A stretch of 7,806 nucleotides of DNA from contig VGYW01000390.1 in NCBI GenBank assembly GCA_016872875.1, positions 1 to 7,806 on the forward strand. Reading direction: 5' to 3'. The stretch's first letter is position 1; each line of letters begins with the position of its first letter. The stretch is from Planctomycetota bacterium (GTDB lineage Bacteria; Planctomycetota; PUPC01; DSUN01). Made by a program: the position numbers and the translations under genes. Under the pieces are notes generated by a model. It was not told the DNA's origin and ran no database searches. It saw nothing but the letters and a program-made list of their open reading frames with translations. This document shows positions 1-4,606 of the stretch, piece after piece.

Positions 1-235
1 CAGGGCTCCCTTCGGTCGCCCTGGGCTACGGCTGGGTCGCCCGCGTCGGCGGGCTACAAGGCCCCGAGATGTGGGCAAAGATCAGGGCGAAGCCCTGGGA
101 AAGGGGCGGTAGGTGGGCTAGCCCTGAAAGGGCGTACTATGTGGTTCCAGGCGCCACATCCTGCCCAGGGCGGGTAGTACGCCCCTACAGGGCTGAATCT
201 GGCCGTCCGACTGTCCCAGGGCTTCGCCCTGGGCT
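1..235. repeat. Cluster of palindromic repeat modules (CCCAGGGC family)
   Basis: This gene-free stretch is built from short palindromes. CAGGGC 1-6 pairs with GCCCTG 18-23. GCCCGC 39-44 pairs with GCGGGC 49-54. CAGGGC 83-88 pairs with GCCCTG 92-97. CCCAGGGC 215-222 pairs with GCCCTGGG 226-233 around a TTC loop. The hairpin at 81-100 is the inverse of the one at 214-232, so the two enclose the central module at 120-194. A 22-nt stretch at 214-235 recurs exactly at 6447-6468. The words GTACTA and TAGTACG also recur (134-139, 175-181, 239-246). The stretch lies downstream of the minus-strand operon ending at 303. Its left edge is cut by the window. It resembles REP/BIME-like intergenic repeats; mobility is not shown. 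Confidence 0.75.
120..194. repeat. Imperfect inverted repeat, 20-bp arms, central module
   Basis: The left arm AGCCCTGAAAGGGCGTACTA (120-139) matches the reverse complement of the right arm (175-194) at 18 of 20 positions. Inside it, TGTGG (140-144) pairs with CCACA (154-158). The arm begins with the same AGCCCTGAA word found in the central module at 6376-6428, so this is the equivalent part of a second copy of the repeat family. Confidence 0.7.
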
Positions 236-302
236 GCTATAGTACGCTCCATTCGGAGCCTCGGAGCCGAAGAGAACTGCCAGGACTGGGGGCCGTACTC
301 CT

Positions 303-569
303 CTATCGTGCCCCACCGGCCTCACGGCCGGAGGTCTGTACGTGGGGGCCCTTGCCGAGGCCGGCGAGCACGGCAAGGAAGATGGCCAACTTGGCCGCGG
401 CGCCCCGCGAGATCGTCCTGGCCACCAGGCCGTTCTCCACGGCGCCGGGGAACAGGTCGGGCACCGTCCACGCCCACAGCCCCTTGATGACCAGCAGGAA
501 CACCACGAACGCGATGCAGGCGACAACAAGCCCGCCTGCGATCAGAGCCGCTACCTTCGACTTGCTCAT
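303..569 (-). CDS. Small two-helix membrane protein, third gene of a toxin-antitoxin operon
   Basis: This is an 88-residue hypothetical protein. I do not recognise a named family. A long hydrophobic segment covers residues 6-33 and a second, shorter one about 57-71. Between them is a polar linker with the motif WTVPDLFPGAVENGL (residues 34-48). The C-terminal tail (73-88) is polar and is partly encoded by a hairpin, so it may be poorly conserved. The start is well supported: an AGGAGG Shine-Dalgarno at 578-583 sits 8 nt before the ATG and directly after the toxin stop codon (585-587). Only 15 nt separate the genes, so it is almost certainly cotranscribed with the toxin-antitoxin pair. No enzymatic motif is visible. 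A role linked to the toxin is possible, but so is chance membership of the operon. Confidence 0.75.
   Translation of the reverse strand: MSKSKVAALIAGGLVVACIAFVVFLLVIKGLWAWTVPDLFPGAVENGLVARTISRGAAAKLAIFLAVLAGLGKGPHVQTSGREAGGAR
316..331 (-). terminator. GC-rich hairpin at the 3' end of the operon
   Basis: CCGGCC (316-321) and GGCCGG (326-331) form a 6-bp all-GC stem with a 4-nt loop. It overlaps the last codons of the small membrane protein. No T-run follows on the minus strand, so it is not a classical intrinsic terminator. It could slow 3' decay or simply be GC-rich coding sequence. Confidence 0.25.
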
Positions 570-577
570 CGCGCCAA

Positions 578-583
578 CCTCCT
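578..583 (-). promoter_or_regulatory. Strong Shine-Dalgarno for the small membrane protein
   Basis: AGGAGG on the minus strand lies 8 nt before the ATG at 569 and just after the toxin TGA. It is the best evidence that the third gene of the operon is really translated. Confidence 0.75.
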
Positions 584-584
584 C

Positions 585-851
585 TCAGGGGAAGTAACGG
601 TAGATGTCACGCCTCGGCAGGAACCGCACGAAGTACACTGTGTCCTCGTGCAGCGAGATGCCAATGCGGTAGATGCCGACGCGTATGCGGTAGTGGTTCC
701 TCAGCCGGTGCAGTTTCTTCACGTTCGGCACGTCGCGCAAGCTCTCCGCCTGCTCGACGCGGCGCATCGCTTCTTTGGCCCGCTGCCGCAGGCCCCTTTC
801 CCTCACGCTATGCACATCGTCAAGGAAGCTCTGCCGGATGTGCGTCTTCAC
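585..851 (-). CDS. RelE/ParE-family toxin (type II toxin-antitoxin)
   Basis: This 88-residue protein has the RelE/ParE fold signature. An N-terminal helical hairpin (about 8-36) is followed by KKLHRLRNHYRIRVG (45-59), YRIG (61-64), a strand VYFVRFLPR (72-80) and the terminal RDIYRYFP (81-88). Conserved basic residues include R55, R57, R62, R76 and R81. RelE relatives cleave mRNA in the ribosome, whereas ParE relatives inhibit gyrase. The C-terminal pattern looks closer to RelE-like proteins, but the target cannot be set from sequence. The start is GTG (849-851), which shares one base with the antitoxin TAG stop (TAGTG), so translation is likely coupled and the toxin kept below the antitoxin. 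Length is normal and no key segment is missing, so it looks intact. Confidence 0.88.
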   Translation of the reverse strand: MKTHIRQSFLDDVHSVRERGLRQRAKEAMRRVEQAESLRDVPNVKKLHRLRNHYRIRVGIYRIGISLHEDTVYFVRFLPRRDIYRYFP

Positions 852-1057
852 TACTCTCGGTCCAACGCCTTGAGAACTTCCTCGCGGCTGACGATGGGGG
901 TCTTCTCTCCCTCGTCTATAGCTCTGCTCAAGGCAATATCCTCAATCACCTCCGCGATGAGTTCACGCATCAGGCTGCGCCGCTCCTGTAGCAACTCGGT
1001 CACAGCCTCCTTGACGAGTTCCCTGAGCTGCGTCTTGTTCAGGGTCATAGATACCAT
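851..1057 (-). CDS. Antitoxin partner of the RelE/ParE toxin
   Basis: This 68-residue, strongly charged and mostly helical protein precedes the toxin, the usual antitoxin-first order. Residues 8-45 are predicted helical, with LRELVKEAVTELLQERR (11-27) and LIAEVIEDIALSRAI (33-47). The C-terminal part GEKTPIVSREEVLKALDRE (50-68) matches the toxin-binding tail common in small antitoxins paired with RelE-like toxins. The start at 1057 is chosen over the methionine three codons later because GGAGGAG (minus strand, 1064-1070) lies 6 nt upstream. In such systems the antitoxin neutralises the toxin by wrapping its tail around it and often represses its own promoter. The DNA-binding fold is not obvious here, so autoregulation is an inference from the family. 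Confidence 0.83.
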   Translation of the reverse strand: MVSMTLNKTQLRELVKEAVTELLQERRSLMRELIAEVIEDIALSRAIDEGEKTPIVSREEVLKALDRE

Positions 1058-1111
1058 GACGTGCTCCTCCTCAGGCTCGATAAAGCCATGGCCGCCACAC
1101 CATCTTGTTTC

Positions 1112-1140
1112 AGAATACCACTTATCGCACGCCGCGTCAA
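1112..1140 (-). promoter_or_regulatory. Sigma70-like promoter of the toxin-antitoxin operon
   Basis: On the minus strand, TTGACG (1135-1140) is followed by 17 nt and TATTCT (1112-1117). This predicts a start near 1105 and a leader of about 48 nt before the antitoxin ATG at 1057. The match is good in a GC-rich background, and it lies right upstream of the first gene of the operon. Confidence 0.7.
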
Positions 1141-1202
1141 TTGGTGGAGTCCGTTGGCGGCGGCGCGCGGCCCCCCCCCGTCACCGACAAGAATAGCACT
1201 CT

Positions 1203-1238
1203 CGTGTGGGGGCTTCAACCGCGTCATTGCCCCACACG
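1203..1238 (-). terminator. 9-bp inverted repeat spanning the pdxB stop codon
   Basis: CGTGTGGGG (1203-1211) and CCCCACACG (1230-1238) are perfect inverted copies separated by 18 nt that include the pdxB TGA (1224-1226). Transcribed from the minus strand it gives a stable stem, but no T-run follows, so it is only a possible terminator or 3' stability element. Confidence 0.35.
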
Positions 1239-2384
1239 GAAGCCGATCCCGGCCAGCTTCGCCCTCAGGCGCTCGCCGGCGCCGCGGAGCACCAGGGTGG
1301 TGTTCTGGAACTCGCGGCGCTCGGGGTAGACCTTGCGAAGGCGGTCGAAGTATGCGGCACGCTCGGCGGCGGGCGCGGGCGATTGGCGCAGGGCACGGTC
1401 GTCGGACTCGATGTCGTAGATCGTGAGGACGGCCTCGCGGAGGACGTCTTCATCGGGCCGCCCGGCGCACTGAATCTCAAGGCGCGGGTGGCCGGGCGGG
1501 GGCATGATGGCGGCGGGGTCCCAGGTGGGCTTGACGCCGATGGTCTCGCAGGCGGCACGGTAGATCATCTCGGTTGCTGCCACTTTGCCATCGAAGGAGT
1601 AGCCCGCGATGTGCGGCGTGCCGAGGGCCGCCAGGGCCAAGAGATCGGGGTCGAAGGCCGGCTCGGTCTCCCAAACATCCAGCACTGCGCCCGCGACGCG
1701 GCGCTCAGTCAGGGCGGCCTTCAACGCACCCTCGTCTACTACCGGGCCGCGCGAGCTGTTGAGGAGATAGGCCGTCGGCTTCATCCGAGCCAGGAATGCG
1801 GTGTCAACCATGTGATGCGTCGCGTCCTCGGCAAGCGGGACGCTTGCCGCCACGGTGAGCGGGACGTGGAAGGTGATGAAATCGGCGTCGAGGAGGGCAT
1901 CGAGGGGCAGGAAGCGCCTCTCGCCTGTCGCGCGGGCCAGCGGCGGGTCGTTCTGGAGCACGTGCATGCCGAGCGCCTCGGCCTTTGCGACCACGCGGCT
2001 GCCCACGTTGCCCACGCCGACGACGCCAATCGTCTTGCCCTCAAGGGCGAACCCGCCGCGGCGCGCGAGGACGAGCATGGCTGCGACGATGTACTCGGCA
2101 ACGGAGTTGGCGTTGGAGCCGGGCGCGCTGGCGAAGGCGATGCCGGCCTGCCGCAGATAGGCGAGGTCCACGTGGTCGAAGCCGATGGTGGCCGTGCCCA
2201 CGAAGCGGACGCGGGTGCCTTCGAGCAGGGCGCGGTTGATCTTCGTCACCGAGCGGCAGAAGAACAGGTCGGCGTCGCGGAGCGTCTCCCGCGTCACCTC
2301 GCGCCCCGCCACGAGCGTCGCCTCGCCGATCGTCGCGCACGCCTCGCGGACGAATGGGATGTTCTCGTCGGCGATGATCCTCAA
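1224..2384 (-). CDS. pdxB: Erythronate-4-phosphate dehydrogenase (vitamin B6 synthesis)
   Basis: This 386-residue enzyme should oxidise 4-phospho-D-erythronate to 2-oxo-3-hydroxy-4-phosphobutanoate, the second step of the DXP-dependent route to pyridoxal phosphate, in the cytosol. The whole PdxB pattern is present: MRIIADENIPF at the N-terminus, RSVTKIN (44-50), FVGTATIGFDHVD (61-73), the NAD-binding GVGNVG (123-128), and the catalytic trio R212 (in SSRGPVVD), E241 (in WETEP) and H258 (in PHIAGYS). The C-terminal dimerisation domain (about 290-386) carries FDRLRKVYPERREF (346-359), a PdxB hallmark that separates it from other D-2-hydroxyacid dehydrogenases. E. coli PdxB is 378 residues. The start chosen is TTG at 2384: it aligns with the family N-terminus, has AGGAG 8 nt upstream, and lies downstream of the predicted transcription start. 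The in-frame ATG at 2411 would add nine residues not expected in the family. Confidence 0.93.
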   Translation of the reverse strand: MRIIADENIPFVREACATIGEATLVAGREVTRETLRDADLFFCRSVTKINRALLEGTRVRFVGTATIGFDHVDLAYLRQAGIAFASAPGSNANSVAEYIVAAMLVLARRGGFALEGKTIGVVGVGNVGSRVVAKAEALGMHVLQNDPPLARATGERRFLPLDALLDADFITFHVPLTVAASVPLAEDATHHMVDTAFLARMKPTAYLLNSSRGPVVDEGALKAALTERRVAGAVLDVWETEPAFDPDLLALAALGTPHIAGYSFDGKVAATEMIYRAACETIGVKPTWDPAAIMPPPGHPRLEIQCAGRPDEDVLREAVLTIYDIESDDRALRQSPAPAAERAAYFDRLRKVYPERREFQNTTLVLRGAGERLRAKLAGIGFRVGQ

Positions 2385-2392
2385 TGCGGCGT

Positions 2393-2397
2393 CTCCT
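2393..2397 (-). promoter_or_regulatory. Shine-Dalgarno that fixes the pdxB TTG start
   Basis: AGGAG, within GAGAGGAGA on the minus strand, is 8 nt before the TTG at 2384. It lies inside the codons that would follow an ATG start at 2411, so it argues for the shorter protein. Confidence 0.65.
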
Positions 2398-2411
2398 CTC
2401 TGTGGCGGCAT

Positions 2412-2440
2412 AGCTTATGGGCGGGGCGACGCGCTGTCAA
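2412..2440 (-). promoter_or_regulatory. Probable pdxB promoter
   Basis: On the minus strand a perfect TTGACA (2435-2440) is followed by 17 nt and a weak TAAGCT (2412-2417) that keeps A2 and T6 of the -10 box. The predicted start is near 2405, giving a leader of about 20 nt before the TTG at 2384 and leaving the ATG at 2411 outside the transcript. Confidence 0.55.
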
Positions 2441-2473
2441 ACGGCTCGCGCCTCATCCATTTCCTGGTCGTCC

Positions 2474-2562
2474 TCGTCCTCGTCCCTCGTCCTCGTCCTC
2501 GATCCCTCTGCCGGCAAGGCAAGAAAGGCGATTATGAGGACGAGGACGAGGGACGAGGACGA
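2474..2562. repeat. Perfect 27-bp inverted repeat made of GGACGA units
   Basis: The arm at 2474-2500 is the exact reverse complement of the arm at 2536-2562, with a 35-nt loop between them. Each arm is a short tandem array of TCGTCC (or GGACGA) units, and both contain one 7-nt unit with an extra C/G at the matching place. The left array has one further unit (2468-2473). The loop contains the 8-bp palindrome TGCCGGCA (2509-2516). The element lies between the divergent pdxB and cvpA promoters. It codes for nothing. Confidence 0.85.
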
Positions 2563-2573
2563 TTGAAGAGGGA

Positions 2574-2602
2574 TTGACTCCCCGGCGCCGCGAGGCTATA
2601 AT
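2574..2602 (+). promoter_or_regulatory. Near-consensus sigma70-like promoter of cvpA
   Basis: TTGACT (2574-2579), a 17-nt spacer and a perfect TATAAT (2597-2602) predict a transcript start near 2609 and a leader of about 51 nt. The leader is C-rich and carries GCCATCCCCG twice (2609-2618, 2634-2643). The promoter begins 12 nt after the 27-bp inverted repeat. Confidence 0.8.
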
Positions 2603-2659
2603 TCCGGTGCCATCCCCGTAAGCCCCCGAGACCGCCATCCCCGCCACGGAGCCCGGCCA

Positions 2660-3445
2660 ATGGGCATTGACCTGATCGTCCTCATCGTGGTGGTGTTGTT
2701 CGCGTTCCTGGGCTATCGCCGCGGGCTGCTGCGGCACCTTGCGAGCCTGGGGGCGCTGGTGGCGGCCAGCCTCGCCGCAGGCTTCGTGGGCACCCAGGCC
2801 GCCATGGTGGTCGCCCCCAGGTCCACGATGCCCTCGGCCACGGTCTACGCCCTCTGCTGCGTTGGGGCGTGGGTGGTGGTCTACATCGTGTGCCGCATCG
2901 TCTTCGGCCGTGTGGCAAAGAAACTGGGATCGGACCCCCAGGGCGAGCCGAGGCCGTGGAACCGCAAGCTGGGCGCGCTCGCCGGCGCCGCCGAGGCCCT
3001 CCTCCTCGCCTGGGTGGCCATCGGCGTGCTGGATGCCCTGCCCGAGGACTTCCGCAAGGAGCGCCTGCCGTTGGTCCACCGCGAGCTCGACGGCTCGCCG
3101 TTCACCAACTACGTGGTCCGCCCCACCAGCCCGGCCAGGCTCCTCGAGCTCCAGCCGCTGATACCTGACCTCGCGGTGCTCTCCGAGCATCCCGAGGCCC
3201 TGAGCGTCGTGGCGGAGAAGGATGAGATCAGGAGGATTGCGGGACACCCAAGGGTGAAGGCGGTCCTGACCGACCCCGAGCTGATGAAGGAGTGGATGGC
3301 GGGCAACTACGGGCGCTTCTCGTCCGACCGCAAGGTGCGCGCGGCGTTGGAGGACGCCGAGTTGCGCGAGATGCTCCGCAGGCTGCCCGTCCGGGCCATC
3401 CTCCACGAGGCCGCCGAGCGCGCGCGTGCGGGCCACAAGCGTTAA
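2660..3445 (+). CDS. CvpA-family membrane protein
   Basis: This 261-residue protein has the CvpA-like layout in its first half: four hydrophobic segments at about 4-18, 26-50, 61-83 and 104-126. Between the first two is GYRRGLLRHL (18-27), a typical CvpA loop, and the fourth begins with RKLGALAGAAEALLLAWV (102-119), also typical. The second half (about 130-261) is soluble, charged and helical and is longer than in E. coli CvpA (162 residues). The E. coli protein is linked to colicin V production and to envelope stress, but its molecular role is not settled, so none is assigned here. The ATG has GGAG (2648-2651) 8 nt upstream and a strong promoter. There is no close functional neighbour. Confidence 0.82.
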   Translation: MGIDLIVLIVVVLFAFLGYRRGLLRHLASLGALVAASLAAGFVGTQAAMVVAPRSTMPSATVYALCCVGAWVVVYIVCRIVFGRVAKKLGSDPQGEPRPWNRKLGALAGAAEALLLAWVAIGVLDALPEDFRKERLPLVHRELDGSPFTNYVVRPTSPARLLELQPLIPDLAVLSEHPEALSVVAEKDEIRRIAGHPRVKAVLTDPELMKEWMAGNYGRFSSDRKVRAALEDAELREMLRRLPVRAILHEAAERARAGHKR

Positions 3446-3446
3446 C

Positions 3447-3461
3447 GCGGCCGCAGGCCGC
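3447..3461 (+). terminator. Short GC hairpin after cvpA
   Basis: GCGGCC (3447-3452) and GGCCGC (3456-3461) form a 6-bp stem with a 3-nt loop directly after the cvpA stop. No T-run follows. In the rest of the 192-nt gap before the pilin gene I see only ACCTAA repeated 11 nt apart (3576-3581, 3587-3592) and a small CGAGC/GCTCG hairpin (3611-3623) just before the next Shine-Dalgarno. No convincing promoter is visible. Confidence 0.3.
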
Positions 3462-3637
3462 AACCAAACGGGGAGAACCGCCCGCCCGCTGCCCTGAGGG
3501 CGTAAACCGTTCAACCCACGCCACTTACCCCTGGCTGCCGAGGGCCGCCACCGGACCGGCACGGCTCTTGCTACTACCTAACGCAACCTAAGGCGGGGTC
3601 CTTGGGAGGTCGAGCACGGCTCGAAAGGGGGCCCGCC

Positions 3638-4516
3638 ATGGGACATGGGGCAGACCGGGACCGTAGGGCATTCGCCGCCATCGAACTGCTCGCCGTCGTT
3701 GCCGTCATCGCCATACTCCTTGGGCTCGGCTTCAGCGTCTATCGCGGCGCAAGGCTCTCCGCGCGCGTGGCGCTCGCCGAGAACAACCTCAAACAGGTCA
3801 GTTCCGCCCTCGAGCTCTACTTCCGCAAGTACGGAGCCTACCCCATGCAGGGGGCGGACCTTGCCGCGGAGCTGGCCCCCTTCGTGCAGAATGCCGCGGC
3901 CTTCATCAACCCGGCGGTCGAGGAGTCGGAGCCTGGCGCCACGCTCAGCCTGCTCTACCGGGAGCCATCGCTTGCGGAGGTGGACAAGAGCCAGACGTAT
4001 CTCACCGCGTTGCCCTGCGGCAAGGACGTCGCGATTCTCAGATCGGGCGGCAGGGTGGAGCGTCAGGAGATTCAGGGCGCCGCGGACAGCCAGGCCGCGG
4101 CTGAGGCAGTCCTCGCGCTCCTGACCGGCGAGAGCCAGCTCCGGGGCTCGCTCAACATCAATCCGAGGAACAACGACTTCGAGTTCGACATGCGGATCGG
4201 GGACGGCACGACGATCAACAGGGATGACCTGCTCGCCTCCAGGGGGTCGCTGTTCTATGAGGGGCGGGCGGTCTACATCCGCATGAACCCGAAGGGGAAC
4301 AGCAACAGGAACACGATCCGCATCAGCGGCGAGTCCTTCGAGGTGAAGAACGGGGTGGTCTACGTCATCGAGGACGCCCAGATGATGGTCAGGCTCTGGA
4401 ACATCGCCTCCGGCGGCGGCGCGATGGGGCGCTGGTGGCTCGACATCAACGCGTCGGCCCCGAAGATCACCATGCTCAACCCGTCGGGAGCGGTCATCGG
4501 CGTCATCCAGAAGTGA
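3638..4516 (+). CDS. Type IV pilin-like / type II secretion pseudopilin-like protein
   Basis: This 292-residue protein starts with a short basic leader MGHGADRDRRA, then FAAIELLAVVAVIAILLGLG (12-31), the class III signal of prepilins. E16 is the conserved Glu at +5 of the mature chain. A prepilin peptidase would cut between A11 and F12; Ala at -1 is less usual than Gly. After the helix, LKQVSSALELYFRKYGAYP (51-69) resembles the GspG-type pseudopilin region. The rest (about 100-292) is an unrecognised, probably beta-rich domain with SLNINPRNNDFEFDMRIGDG (171-190) and two cysteine-poor, Gly/Asn-rich stretches. The ATG at 3638 has AAAGGGGG 6 nt upstream; the in-frame TTG at 3602 would give an odd leader. 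No secretion or pilus genes are adjacent, so its machine must be encoded elsewhere. Confidence 0.78.
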   Translation: MGHGADRDRRAFAAIELLAVVAVIAILLGLGFSVYRGARLSARVALAENNLKQVSSALELYFRKYGAYPMQGADLAAELAPFVQNAAAFINPAVEESEPGATLSLLYREPSLAEVDKSQTYLTALPCGKDVAILRSGGRVERQEIQGAADSQAAAEAVLALLTGESQLRGSLNINPRNNDFEFDMRIGDGTTINRDDLLASRGSLFYEGRAVYIRMNPKGNSNRNTIRISGESFEVKNGVVYVIEDAQMMVRLWNIASGGGAMGRWWLDINASAPKITMLNPSGAVIGVIQK

Positions 4517-4606
4517 CGCCCCATCGGGCTCACGCCGGGGCCTGCGGCTCAGCACGCCAACACGTGGCCACTTGACACGTGCTGGCGTGCTGTCATGATG
4601 GGGCGT
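4516..4606. repeat. Nested palindrome between the pilin gene and rsgA
   Basis: The inner arms at 4550-4566 and 4576-4592 are 17 bp with one mismatch around a 9-nt loop, ending in CACGTG on both sides. The outer arms ACGCCCCATC (4516-4525) and GATGGGGCGT (4597-4606) are perfect. The outer left arm begins on the last base of the pilin stop codon and the outer right arm overlaps the first rsgA codons. It could be a read-through terminator (no T-run), an operator, or both. Confidence 0.75.
4572..4599 (+). promoter_or_regulatory. Candidate rsgA promoter inside the palindrome
   Basis: A perfect TTGACA (4572-4577) in the palindrome loop is followed by 16 nt and CATGAT (4594-4599), a 4/6 match to TATAAT. 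It would start transcription at about 4606, right at the ATG at 4607, giving a leaderless rsgA message. The weak -10 box and the overlap with the hairpin make this tentative. Confidence 0.3.

Noticed and set aside
1..303. Possible CRISPR array in the repeat cluster
   Set aside because: The modules differ in length and spacing and are arranged as inverted pairs, not as direct repeats with uniform spacers.
185..529. 114-codon minus-strand frame over the repeats at the window start
   Set aside because: It is mainly translated palindrome and the wrong frame of the small membrane protein gene.
342..1196. Long plus-strand open frame opposite the toxin-antitoxin operon
   Set aside because: It is antisense to three well-supported genes, has no domain and exists because high-GC DNA has few stops.
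1045..1227. 60-codon minus-strand ORF between pdxB and the antitoxin
   Set aside because: It overlaps the toxin-antitoxin promoter and Shine-Dalgarno, has no family match and no ribosome binding site.
1206..2537. 443-codon plus-strand open frame opposite pdxB
   Set aside because: It mirrors the pdxB coding frame and runs into the GGACGA repeat. The translation is low-complexity with no recognisable fold.
2453..3562. 369-codon minus-strand frame opposite cvpA
   Set aside because: cvpA has the promoter, Shine-Dalgarno and family match. This frame also translates the inverted repeat as a DEDEGRG stretch.
3578..4555. 325-codon minus-strand frame opposite the pilin gene
   Set aside because: It is antisense to a clear prepilin signal, and its translation shows no domain.
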